From JAXHTH01 sp034211115 (GTDB lineage Bacteria; Planctomycetota; Phycisphaerae; Phycisphaerales; SM1A02): a stretch of 18,541 nt of DNA. The notes below the pieces were generated by a model, which had not been told where the DNA came from, did no database searches, and worked only from the letters and a program-made list of their open reading frames with translations. The stretch spans positions 1 to 18,541 of the forward strand of contig JAXHTH010000003.1 of NCBI GenBank assembly GCA_034211115.1. Direction: 5' to 3'. A program made the position numbers and the translations under genes. Below are positions 1 to 7,505 of the stretch, one piece after another (the first letter of the stretch is position 1; the number at the start of each line of letters is the position of its first letter).

Positions 1-151
1 GCAACTGGCGGAGTTGTTCACCACCTCCAGCAATGTCTTTACCGTCACCTCGCGGGGACGATCCGGCGTGGGCGGCGTGGAAGTTGAAATCGTTGCCGTG
101 GTTGATCGTTGTTCCGTTCCCGTGCGGATTATTGAGTATCGAGAGCAGTGA
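1..151 (+). CDS. gspK: C-terminal end of a GspK-like type II secretion minor pseudopilin (partial)
   Basis: An open frame enters from the left edge (first full codon at base 2) and ends at TGA 149-151. It encodes about 49 residues that begin QLAELFTTSSNVFTVTSRG and end VPVRIIEYREQ. GspK proteins usually end this way: a 'sNvFtVtsrG' strand, alternating hydrophobic strands, then a short charged tail. The gene lies directly before a gspL-like gene, which is the usual T2SS order K-L-M. GspK would sit at the tip of the pseudopilus in the periplasm. Only the end of the last domain is visible, so the start, the prepilin peptidase site and the helical domain cannot be checked. The next gene starts at the very next base (TGAGTG), which indicates translational coupling. 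The call rests on a short stretch plus context. Confidence 0.62.
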   Translation, partial: QLAELFTTSSNVFTVTSRGRSGVGGVEVEIVAVVDRCSVPVRIIEYREQ

Positions 152-2035
152 GTGAGTAGACAGCAAACCCTCCAACTCGATTCGGGCGTGCTCGCCGTAC
201 TCCAGCGGGTGGGCGGCGGATGGCGCATGCTGATCGTGGCCGCCCGCAACGGGCGGGCGTCGATCCTGGAGGCCCAGGAGTATCCCGCCGAGCGGGTGGG
301 CGAGATGGAAGCGCGGCTCACGGCCGCGCGCGCCGCCCGGCTCATCTGCGTGCTCCCCGCCGCCAGCACCGTGTGCCGAACCGTGACCCTGCCCAGTGCC
401 GAGCCGGACCAGCTTCAGCAGGCGCTGCAACTTCAGGCGGAGACGCATCTGCCCGCCGATGCGGCGCCCTATCGCACGGCGATGACGGTCCTGCCCCCCG
501 CGCCGGGCGAGACGAGCCGCACCGGCATCCTCATGTTCTGGCCGCCCACGGCGATGATCAGCGCCCCGCCGGTCAACGGCCGGCCGATCACGTATACGCC
601 GGCGGTGACCGCCCTCGTGGCCCTGCTCGACGGGCTGCGCCCGGCGGACCCGCTGATGTGGCTGGATCGGGCCGACGGTGCCTTCGCCCTCGCGATCGCC
701 CATCCCAACGGGGCGGTGTTCCGCGCCGCGCGGGAAGCGGCGGGTTCGGCGGAGGACTGGACGCGGCGCCTCACCGCCGCCCTCGCCGAGACCGCGCTCA
801 ACAGCGGCCACACCGGCGCCTTCGTCGATTCGCTCGTTCAGAGCCAGGAGCCGGTGATCGCCTCCGTCGAGAAGGACGGTGCGGCCCTCATCGCCCCGCC
901 GGAGCTCATCGACGCGGCGCGCGACCGGCTGGACGGGGCCGGCGCCGAGCCCGGCTGGTGGCGGCGGTTCGGCGTGCTCGCCGGCGCGGCCCTCGCCGCC
1001 ACCGGCGACCTCGCCCCGCTCACCAGCATGCTCGATGCCCCCGCGCTCGAGAAGCCCTCGATGGTCACTCGGACCGCCGAAGCGCTCTCGCGTCCGCGCA
1101 ACGCCTTGCTGACCGTCGCCGTCTGCCTGCTGCTGCTCGCCCTCGCCCCGGTCGCGGCCAGCGGGCTCCGGCTGGGCCTGCTCAACCTGCGCTATCCGGA
1201 CATCGCCGAGCAGGAACGGGCCATCGAACAGAAGCGACAGCAACTGGAGATGTACCGGGCCCTGGAGCGGGAGGCGTCCAGCGCGTCCAAGCTTCTCTCC
1301 GACATCGTCTGCAACACTCCCGAGGGCATCGAGCTGGAGAAGATCGATCTCAAGCGCGACAACAAGAGTTTCACCTTCACCGTCCGCGGGGAAGCGCGGC
1401 CGCACGGCGAGTTCTCGACCGCCCAGGAAGTCGTCGCCATCATGCAGGAGCGACTGAGGGAAAGCGGCATCTTCGGGACGCCGAGCCTGGGCCTGGACGA
1501 TTCCAACGCCTACGGGCACTACCAGTTCGAGCTGACGGCGGAGATCGAGCATCCCCATCGCCGTCAGAAGATCGAGCCCGGCGGGGTGCTTGATTTCGCC
1601 AACTGGACGCTGGCCGACCGGCAGCGCGGTCAGGGCCCGCGGATCGCCTCCGGGACGCCGCCCCCGCCGGGTGGATCCGAGCCGGAGACGGCGACCGATC
1701 GCGTCGTCGTCGGCCCCGGCAACGATGAAACGCGTGCCGGGACGGAGCCGGGCGGATCCAGTCGCCGGACGCTGCGAACCCCCCCGCGGGAGGGCGTGCT
1801 CGATCACGGCGATCGCTCGGAAGACAACGTGCCCGAGCGGCTCGCCCCGCCCCCCGCCCTGACCGAGGCGCAGATCAACGCGATGACGATCGAGGAGGTG
1901 AAAGCGCATCTGCCGAAGATCGCCACCGCGCGGCGGCATGCCCGGGATTCGGACGATGAGGATCTCAAGGAGCGCCTCCAGGACGAGTTCCAGTTGCTGA
2001 TGGACCGCCTGCAGGAGCTTCAGGAGAGCGGCTGA
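152..2035 (+). CDS. gspL: GspL-like inner-membrane platform protein (PilM-like plus PilN-like fusion)
   Basis: 627 residues from a GTG directly after the gspK stop. Residues 1 to about 300 resemble the cytoplasmic actin-like domain of PilM/GspL. The typical segment CRTVTLPSAEPDQLQQAL, followed by QAETHLPADAAPY, lies near residues 74-111. A single membrane helix lies near 317-337 (LLTVAVCLLLLALAPVAA). A short charged coiled coil (about 348-375) and a ferredoxin-like periplasmic domain (about 380-465) follow, as in PilN/GspL. In the family, GspL links the GspE ATPase to GspM. Unusually, about 160 further residues follow (466-627). They comprise a Pro/Gly-rich linker with PPPPGG and an acidic helical end with coiled-coil character (residues about 570-627). 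The gene is followed after 3 bases by the gspM-like gene. It could equally be annotated as a PilM/PilN-type pilus assembly protein. The family is well supported; the exact name is less sure. Confidence 0.75.
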   Translation: MSRQQTLQLDSGVLAVLQRVGGGWRMLIVAARNGRASILEAQEYPAERVGEMEARLTAARAARLICVLPAASTVCRTVTLPSAEPDQLQQALQLQAETHLPADAAPYRTAMTVLPPAPGETSRTGILMFWPPTAMISAPPVNGRPITYTPAVTALVALLDGLRPADPLMWLDRADGAFALAIAHPNGAVFRAAREAAGSAEDWTRRLTAALAETALNSGHTGAFVDSLVQSQEPVIASVEKDGAALIAPPELIDAARDRLDGAGAEPGWWRRFGVLAGAALAATGDLAPLTSMLDAPALEKPSMVTRTAEALSRPRNALLTVAVCLLLLALAPVAASGLRLGLLNLRYPDIAEQERAIEQKRQQLEMYRALEREASSASKLLSDIVCNTPEGIELEKIDLKRDNKSFTFTVRGEARPHGEFSTAQEVVAIMQERLRESGIFGTPSLGLDDSNAYGHYQFELTAEIEHPHRRQKIEPGGVLDFANWTLADRQRGQGPRIASGTPPPPGGSEPETATDRVVVGPGNDETRAGTEPGGSSRRTLRTPPREGVLDHGDRSEDNVPERLAPPPALTEAQINAMTIEEVKAHLPKIATARRHARDSDDEDLKERLQDEFQLLMDRLQELQESG

Positions 2036-2038
2036 GCC

Positions 2039-2635
2039 ATGTCGAACCAGACTTCCATTCCGGAGCGTTTCAACCGCCTGCCGCGGGCGATCCGCTGGCT
2101 CGTCCTCGCGGTCGCCTTCGTCGTGCTCTTCCAGCTCTGGTTCTACCTGCTCTGGCCCGTGGTGGATCGTTGCAACGTGGCGGCGGCGGAGATCGAGCGC
2201 CAGGCCGCGGCGGTGCGCGAGGGATCGGAACTCGTCCGCCGCGTGCGCCGCATGGATGACGTCGTCTGCGCGATCGGGCCGGTTTCCCTGCCGGGCAACG
2301 AGAACGAAGCCAGCGATGCGCTCACCGCGGCCTACGTGGACGTGATGAACCGGTACTCGGTGGGCAACGACAGCTTCGATCTGCGCGGCGCGGGGGGGCC
2401 GGTCTCCAATCCCCATGCCCGCGGGCTCGTCAGCCCCGGCCACCAGTTGCGCCGCGTCACCGCCCGCTTCGTCTTCGAGGCGTCGCCGGAAGATGCGATC
2501 GCGATCATCGGCGATCTCGAGAGCCGGCCGGACATCGAGGCCCTCACCGAGATCAAGCTGCTGCGGATCGGCGGCCGAAGGGTGAAGGTCACCCTCGGCC
2601 TGGAGGCGTGGGCCCAGGTGGCCCGCAGCCGTTGA
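2039..2635 (+). CDS. gspM: GspM/PilO-like inner-membrane platform protein
   Basis: 198 residues from ATG, with AGGAGAG at 2022-2028 as ribosome binding site, ten bases upstream. The N-terminus is a short positively charged cytoplasmic stretch. One membrane helix follows (residues about 20-40, LVLAVAFVVLFQLWFYLLW), then a charged helix likely to form a coiled coil (about 44-72), and an alpha/beta region (about 85-198) with the strand-helix-strand pattern of the GspM/PilO ferredoxin-like fold (SPEDAIAIIGDLESRPDIE, then strands ending at VTLGLEAWAQ). Proteins of this family pair with GspL through these periplasmic parts and stabilise it in the inner membrane. Position directly after the GspL-like gene, with a 3-base gap, supports the call more than sequence identity does, because the family is very divergent. 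Confidence 0.7.
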   Translation: MSNQTSIPERFNRLPRAIRWLVLAVAFVVLFQLWFYLLWPVVDRCNVAAAEIERQAAAVREGSELVRRVRRMDDVVCAIGPVSLPGNENEASDALTAAYVDVMNRYSVGNDSFDLRGAGGPVSNPHARGLVSPGHQLRRVTARFVFEASPEDAIAIIGDLESRPDIEALTEIKLLRIGGRRVKVTLGLEAWAQVARSR

Positions 2636-2657
2636 GCGCGTTGGAAGGAGACGAACC

Positions 2658-3350
2658 ATGCGAACACAACCGACGCTCAACGGTCCGCAGGTGTGGAGTC
2701 TGCTGTTCATCGTCGCGGCCGGCCTCGTCGTGATTCTCGCCGTGCCGCCCCTGCTGAGCGCGCTGTTCTCGCCCGGCACGGACGAGGCGGTGGTCAGCAC
2801 CGAGTTTGCCCGGCTGATGGATGCCCACGAGGAGGCGGTGGGGACGTACGAAGCGCGTTTCAACGGCCGATCGGTGTTCTTCGCGCCGCCGCAGCCGGCG
2901 CCGTCGCGGCCCGAACCCCCGCCCAGGCCCGAGCCGATCGAGCCCGAGGAGCCGGAGCTGGACACGCCGGTGATTCCAGGCAGTTACACGGGCCCGTCGA
3001 TCCGGGCCCTGCTGGGCGACACGGTCTGGTTCCACGGCGGGCTGCGCCTCACGGTGGGCGAACAGGCCGAAGGGCTGGAGGTTCTCGCCGTCGACGCCCC
3101 GTGGTCGGCGCGGGTCGCCTACGCGGGCGGCGAGTACGACGTGTCCCTGTTCGAGAACCTCACGCCGTTCTTCCAGGATCCCGATTCCGGCGGGGGCTCG
3201 ACCGCGCCGCCCGGGCTGATCGATGCCGAGGGCGATGCGGGCGACAGCGTCCCGCCCCTGCGGATGTCCGACGACGAAGGAGCAGGTTCCTCGCCTGCGC
3301 GGGCGGCGCCGAAACCGCCCCGACGCCCGCCCGACGTGCCCCCCGAGTAG
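2658..3350 (+). CDS. GspC/PilP-like periplasmic connector of the secretion system
   Basis: 230 residues from ATG, with AAGGAGA at 2645-2651 as a good ribosome binding site. One N-terminal membrane helix (residues about 12-37) is followed by a short periplasmic region and a Pro/Glu-rich linker (about 75-108). A small beta domain (about 110-165) reads roughly IRALLGDTVWFHGGLRLTVG, then a second strand pair around GLEVLAVDAPWSARVAY. That layout (TM, proline linker, small beta barrel with a 'g..v...G.r...g..v.g..v..i' pattern) is the plan of the GspC homology region and of PilP, which dock on the N0 domain of the secretin. The tail (about 175-230) is low-complexity and Pro-rich. No PDZ or coiled-coil end as in classical GspC is seen. 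The gene directly precedes gspD, as gspC does in standard operons. Function is inferred from architecture and position. Confidence 0.6.
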   Translation: MRTQPTLNGPQVWSLLFIVAAGLVVILAVPPLLSALFSPGTDEAVVSTEFARLMDAHEEAVGTYEARFNGRSVFFAPPQPAPSRPEPPPRPEPIEPEEPELDTPVIPGSYTGPSIRALLGDTVWFHGGLRLTVGEQAEGLEVLAVDAPWSARVAYAGGEYDVSLFENLTPFFQDPDSGGGSTAPPGLIDAEGDAGDSVPPLRMSDDEGAGSSPARAAPKPPRRPPDVPPE

Positions 3351-3364
3351 TTGTCCCAACCACG

Positions 3365-3401
3365 CTCTTCCCGCGGGCCCGACACGACCCGCCGGGAAGA
3401 G
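3365..3401 (+). promoter_or_regulatory. Strong RNA hairpin in the gspC-gspD gap
   Basis: CTCTTCCCG at 3365-3373 pairs perfectly with CGGGAAGAG at 3393-3401. Inside it, CGGG (3374-3377) pairs with CCCG (3388-3391) across a single bulged C at 3392, leaving a 10-base loop. No run of T follows, so it is not a classical intrinsic terminator. It lies 14 bases after the gspC-like stop. It could be an mRNA processing or stability element, or an attenuator that sets the amount of secretin relative to the platform proteins. The role is inference; the pairing is read directly. Confidence 0.6.
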
Positions 3402-3413
3402 ACAGAACAATCG

Positions 3414-3433
3414 CCGGCTCGAAGCTTCGAGCC
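3414..3433. promoter_or_regulatory. Perfect 20-bp palindrome before gspD
   Basis: CGGCTCGAAGCTTCGAGCCG at 3414-3433 is its own reverse complement over all 20 bases. It lies 28 bases upstream of the chosen gspD start and 12 bases after the neighbouring hairpin. As DNA it could be the binding site of a dimeric regulator. As RNA it folds into an 8-bp stem with a 4-base loop. No recognisable promoter lies next to it, so I cannot choose between operator and RNA structure. Confidence 0.55.
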
Positions 3434-3461
3434 GAACCCGACCCGTGACGAGGATGGTCTC

Positions 3462-6086
3462 GTGAAACGCAAGCACGCAAATCGAAAGACGTACACAAGC
3501 CTCTTGGCGGCGCTGCTCGCGATCGCGCTGTGGTCGCCGGCCGCGTTGGCCCAGGACGGGCGCCCCGATCCCGCCTCGCCCGAGAGCCAGGGCGGGGAGG
3601 ATGCCGGTCGGCCCGCGCCGGCCGGGGCGGGCGAGCCGTCCACGCGTCCCGACAACGGCGCGCCCGGACGACGCGTCGATCCGGACGGCGACCGGCTCGT
3701 CAAGCTCGCCTTCGACGATGTGGGCGTGAAGGAGACCATCCCCTTCATCGCGGAGATGACGGGCAAGGTCGTGATGCCCGTCAACCTCCTCACCCTCCAG
3801 AACAAGAAGATCACACTCGTCAACGATGAGCCGATCGAGAAGACCCTGGCCCTGGACATGCTCATCCAGGCCTTCCGGCTCAACCAGATCGGCGTCATCG
3901 AGAAGAAGGACGTGGTCATCATCGGCAACCTCGATGAGCTGATGACCTGGAAGATCGTGCCCGTCCTTCCCGCCGGGGTGGACATCATGGACCGCGAGGA
4001 CAAGGGCACGCTGGTGCTCAAGCTCTTCCAGGTCGAGGAGGTCGCGGCCGAGGACATCGGCGACCTCATCGGCGAGAACCTCCCCAGCCACGCCGTCCTC
4101 TCCGTCGATGCCAACTCGAACCAGATCGCCGTGTACGGTGACATCGCCCTCTGCCAGCACCTCCAGGAACTCATCGAGGAGCTGGATCACACCTACATCG
4201 AGCCGAAGACGCAGACCTTCCGACTCGCCTACGCCGACGCGACGGAGATCTCCGAGAACATCCTCGATCTCTTCGAGGACACGGGCACCGGCGGCAGCGA
4301 TCGGCGCAGCCCCCAGCAGCGCCGGCCGCGAGGGCGCCGGGTTCCCCAGGCCCCCGTGGGCGGCTCGCCCATCGGACCGGAGATCCCGCTTCGCGTCACC
4401 GTCAACGTCCAGCAGAACAGCGTCACCGTGACCGGCGATCCGTCCGTGGTCGATGAGATCGAGAAGCTGATCAGCGAGGAGTGGGATCTGCCCCGCTCGC
4501 CCGGCACGTCCAAGATCTACACCCTCGTCTACACCGATCCGCTCAAGGTCGCCGACAAGCTCAACGCCCTCCTCGGCCAGGGCGGAGGCACCACCGGCAG
4601 TCGGCGCACCGTCCGCCCCGGCGGGCAGGGCGCGTCCAACGTCTCGGACATCCTCAGCGGCATCTTCCGCATCGAGGCCTACCCGGACACCAGCCAGCTT
4701 CTCGTCTTCTCCAAGACCGAGGAGAGCCTGGACTTTCTCGACGAGGTGATCGCGAGCCTGGATCAGCCGACCTCGATCGGCCTCCCGTTCGTGGTCGAGC
4801 TGAAGCACGCCAGCGCGGTGGAGCTGGCCGAGCAGCTCAACGCCCTCCTCGCCGAGGCCGGCTCGGGGGCGACGATTCGCGCTCCCGAAGAGGGCCTGAC
4901 CGGGCAGAGCATCTCCGAGATGGGCTCCGGCACCGGCGGCGGAACGACCGGCAGCGGCGGAAGCGGGCAGGCCGGAACGCTCAACTTCCCCTGGCAGCGC
5001 GGCGGGCGACAGCGCGAGGATCAGAGCCCCGAATCGCCCCTCATCGGCAAGATCCGCATCGTGCCCATCATCCGCCAGAACGCCCTGGCCATCCTCTGCC
5101 CCCGCCCCCACCAGGAGGCCGTGCAGGAGCTGATCTCCTTCTTCGACCGGCCCGGCCGGCAGGTGATGATCTCCGTCATCATCGCCGAGGTCAGCCTCAC
5201 CGACGACCTGGTGCTCGGCTGGCGCCTGAGCAACGCCGAGGACATTCTCGGCGGCTCCCTCGATGACTTCCGCCTCGGCGGGACGGTCGGCATCGAGGGC
5301 ACGGAGGACGAGCCGTTCGAGAGTCTCTTCGACACCTCCGTGCTCAACGCCAACATCAGCCTGAACCTTGTCATCCAGGCCCTCCAGCAGGAGAGCGATC
5401 TCCGCGTCATCCAGCAGCCGGTCGTCTTCACCGCCGACAACCAGGAGGCGTTCTTCTTCGACGGCCAGGAGATCCCGTTCATCACGCAGACGACGATCAA
5501 CTCCCAGGGCAACCCGACGGATTCGTTCGAGTACAAGGAAGTCGGCGTGATCCTCAACGTCCGCCCGCGCATCACCGTCCAGCGCGATGTGGACATGGAG
5601 CTGCGGCTGGAGCTTTCGGCGACCGTGCCCGGCGTGACGCTGTTCGGCGGGGCCATCATCGACAAGCGCCTCACCACCACGCACGTGATCGTCCAGAACG
5701 GCCAGACCGTCGTCCTCTCGGGCATCCTCCGCGAGCGCGAATCCAAGATCACGCGCGGCATCCCGTTGCTCAAGGACATTCCGCTCATCGGCGAGCTGTT
5801 CAAGCATCGCGAGAACCAGACCACGCAGGTCGAGCTGCTCGCGTTCGTCACGCCCTACGTCGTCGACAATCCCGAGCAGAGCGATGAGACGCAGTTCGAG
5901 TATCTGCAGCGCCTCGACGAGATGCTCAGACCCGTCGAGCAGCAGCGGCGCAATCACAAGGAAATCGAGGACCGGGTGAACCTGGAGCCCCCGTCGGGTC
6001 GCCCGGAGGGACGGCCGCTGCCGGAGGACGCCGACGACGAGCCGGAGCCGCCCGTCGACGTTGACGATCTGGACATGGAGCGGTAG
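3462..6086 (+). CDS. gspD: Type II secretion system secretin GspD
   Basis: 874 residues from GTG 3462. This start is chosen because GAGG at 3450-3453 is well spaced and the protein then begins with a signal peptide (MKRKHANRKT, hydrophobic core, cleavage after ALA30). The frame is open back to a TTG at 3351, but that extension has no signal character and covers the inverted repeats. Domains: low-complexity linker (31-75), N0 (about 77-160), then four KH-like repeats opening near LVLKLFQVEE (about 187), TQTFRLAYADA (250), KIYTLVYTDP (350) and FVVELKHASA (443), with Gly/Arg-rich loops. The secretin domain spans about 565-802, with YKEVGVILNVRPRI and GIPLLKDIPLIGELFK (about 766-781). The C-terminal tail is acidic. 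The protein would form the outer-membrane channel. The repeat count is one more than in standard GspD (N1-N3). Membership of the secretin family is certain. Confidence 0.93.
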   Translation: MKRKHANRKTYTSLLAALLAIALWSPAALAQDGRPDPASPESQGGEDAGRPAPAGAGEPSTRPDNGAPGRRVDPDGDRLVKLAFDDVGVKETIPFIAEMTGKVVMPVNLLTLQNKKITLVNDEPIEKTLALDMLIQAFRLNQIGVIEKKDVVIIGNLDELMTWKIVPVLPAGVDIMDREDKGTLVLKLFQVEEVAAEDIGDLIGENLPSHAVLSVDANSNQIAVYGDIALCQHLQELIEELDHTYIEPKTQTFRLAYADATEISENILDLFEDTGTGGSDRRSPQQRRPRGRRVPQAPVGGSPIGPEIPLRVTVNVQQNSVTVTGDPSVVDEIEKLISEEWDLPRSPGTSKIYTLVYTDPLKVADKLNALLGQGGGTTGSRRTVRPGGQGASNVSDILSGIFRIEAYPDTSQLLVFSKTEESLDFLDEVIASLDQPTSIGLPFVVELKHASAVELAEQLNALLAEAGSGATIRAPEEGLTGQSISEMGSGTGGGTTGSGGSGQAGTLNFPWQRGGRQREDQSPESPLIGKIRIVPIIRQNALAILCPRPHQEAVQELISFFDRPGRQVMISVIIAEVSLTDDLVLGWRLSNAEDILGGSLDDFRLGGTVGIEGTEDEPFESLFDTSVLNANISLNLVIQALQQESDLRVIQQPVVFTADNQEAFFFDGQEIPFITQTTINSQGNPTDSFEYKEVGVILNVRPRITVQRDVDMELRLELSATVPGVTLFGGAIIDKRLTTTHVIVQNGQTVVLSGILRERESKITRGIPLLKDIPLIGELFKHRENQTTQVELLAFVTPYVVDNPEQSDETQFEYLQRLDEMLRPVEQQRRNHKEIEDRVNLEPPSGRPEGRPLPEDADDEPEPPVDVDDLDMER

Positions 6087-6132
6087 TTCTTCACGCCCAC
6101 GGCCGTTTCGGTCGTCGGCTCCGACCAGCAGC

Positions 6133-7407
6133 ATGCATCATCCGCGTTCCGCTCTCGCCGCCTTCCTGCTTCTCTCTCTTCTCATGGCCGCATCATGCGC
6201 GCCGACACAGACGCGGACCACCGGGCGGAGCGCATCCACACCGCCGCCTTCGCGCACGGCGCGATCGCAGAGCCGGCAGGAGGAGATCGCCGCCCGCATC
6301 GCCGAGGTGGACCCGCTCAATCCCAGGCACTACGAGCGGGCGGGCAGGACGCGCACGGCGGGGGTGACGGCAATCGTCCAGGATCTGGGCACCATCCCCT
6401 ACGACAACATGACGCTGCCGCTGGTCAGCCCCGACGGGCGGTATGTCGCCACCCATCGCGGGGTCGCCCCGGACTGGCCGACCATCCTCGCCGAGCCCGA
6501 CGCCGCCGTCCCCACCACCACCCGCATCGAGATCTACCGGCTCGGGGAGAGCGAGGACGAGGCGCCGCAACTGAAGACGATCGTCGACGAGGCGGCCCTG
6601 CTCGGCCGGGCGTGTACGCGCGAGGGGTTTCTCGTGGAAGCGCCGCGGGAGAACGGCTCGCGCTGGATCGGGATCGCCGCCTGGGAGACCGGCCTCGTCC
6701 GCTGGCTCGTCTCCGACGACAGCGCGGTCAACGCGTTCGCCACCCTGCGCGAGGACGGTGCGCTGGCGTTCTCCAGTCGACCGATTGACGGGGAGCAGTT
6801 CGATCTCATCGTGCGCACTCGCGGCGCGGAGTGGCGTCTGCCCGGCCAGGGAGGAAGCTGGCTGATGCCGACCTGGTCGGGGAGCGGCGACGGGCTCTTT
6901 GCCCTCCTGCTGCGGGGCGAGGCCCTGGACGTGGTGCACATGATCGCCTCCGATGCCGCCCAGGTCCGCCGCACGATCCGACCCCTCCCCCTCGCCGCCT
7001 CCGGCGCGAACCTCGACACCGCCTACCAGACCCTCAACACGGCGGTGGTCACGCCCGCCCGCGGCGGCGCGGCGGGCGATCAGCTCACGTTCTTTCATCC
7101 CTCCCGCTTCCGCGCTGCGGTCTGGGCGCCGCCCGACGTGCCGGTGCTTCTGGATCGCGACTCCCTCGCCGCGGTCATCGACAGCGACGACCCCAGGTAC
7201 GCGCTGGTGACGCGCTCCGGCCGGTTGATTCGGCGCCGCATCGCCGACGAGGAAGGCCTGGATCGCATCGACATCATCGAGGGGACGCACGTGCCGCGGG
7301 TCACCGCCGCGGAGGAGCGCCCCTATCTCCTGCTCCGCCCCTCCGAGGGGGTGATCGGCGTGCTCGGGCTGCGCCTCCTGCCCACCGAGATGATCCGGGA
7401 GCGCTAG
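6133..7407 (+). CDS. Putative lipoprotein of unknown function, possibly beta-propeller-like
   Basis: 424 residues from ATG 6133. The start is chosen because the N-terminus MHHPRSALAAFLLLSLLMAASC is a short signal peptide ending at Cys22. The AAS before that Cys fits a lipobox only loosely (Leu is usual at -3). No clear ribosome binding site precedes it. The mature protein starts with a Ser/Thr/Pro-rich linker. From about residue 75 it shows repeated strand-rich blocks such as LPLVSPDGRYVATHRG and WLMPTWSGSGDGLFALLL, in the style of WD40 or TolB-like beta-propellers, but I cannot count blades reliably and see no catalytic motif. It follows gspD after 46 bases on the same strand and may be cotranscribed. 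I do not recognise a named family. A surface or periplasmic role linked to the secretion block is possible but unproven. Confidence 0.7.
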   Translation: MHHPRSALAAFLLLSLLMAASCAPTQTRTTGRSASTPPPSRTARSQSRQEEIAARIAEVDPLNPRHYERAGRTRTAGVTAIVQDLGTIPYDNMTLPLVSPDGRYVATHRGVAPDWPTILAEPDAAVPTTTRIEIYRLGESEDEAPQLKTIVDEAALLGRACTREGFLVEAPRENGSRWIGIAAWETGLVRWLVSDDSAVNAFATLREDGALAFSSRPIDGEQFDLIVRTRGAEWRLPGQGGSWLMPTWSGSGDGLFALLLRGEALDVVHMIASDAAQVRRTIRPLPLAASGANLDTAYQTLNTAVVTPARGGAAGDQLTFFHPSRFRAAVWAPPDVPVLLDRDSLAAVIDSDDPRYALVTRSGRLIRRRIADEEGLDRIDIIEGTHVPRVTAAEERPYLLLRPSEGVIGVLGLRLLPTEMIRER

Positions 7408-7417
7408 CGGGGCGGTG

Positions 7418-7426
7418 TGCTATGAT
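7418..7426 (+). promoter_or_regulatory. Extended -10 promoter candidate for the GH172 gene
   Basis: TGC at 7418-7420 directly precedes TATGAT at 7421-7426. This matches the extended -10 pattern TGnTATAAT with one mismatch. It stands out in a very GC-rich gap between the lipoprotein stop and the GH172 start. No -35 hexamer is seen at the usual distance, which extended -10 promoters tolerate. Transcription would start near 7433 and leave a leader of about 70 bases. This is inference from one motif. Confidence 0.4.
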
Positions 7427-7505
7427 GGGTCTTTTCGCGGGACCGGAGGCGCGCCGCCGTCGCGCGGGTGCCGCACGTGTGGACCGCAAAAAGGGAGATT
7501 CGATC

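Noticed and set aside
3351..3461. Start of gspD at TTG 3351
   Set aside because: The extra 37 residues are polar and would precede the signal peptide, and the region folds into strong inverted repeats. GTG 3462 has a spaced GAGG and gives a normal signal peptide.
6104..6125. Small inverted repeat GGTCG/CGACC between gspD and the lipoprotein gene
   Set aside because: Only five pairs in GC-rich sequence with no T-run; likely chance.
2589..6134. Very long open frame on the minus strand (about 1180 codons) opposite the secretin genes
   Set aside because: It is antisense to clear gspC-like and gspD genes. Its translation is rich in Asp, Arg, Leu and Val with no family pattern. Long antisense frames are expected in DNA with strong G/C at third codon positions.
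7421..7430. Start of a small gene at ATG 7422 or ATG 7425
   Set aside because: No ribosome binding site and no protein-like sequence follow. The spot is better explained as the -10 promoter element.
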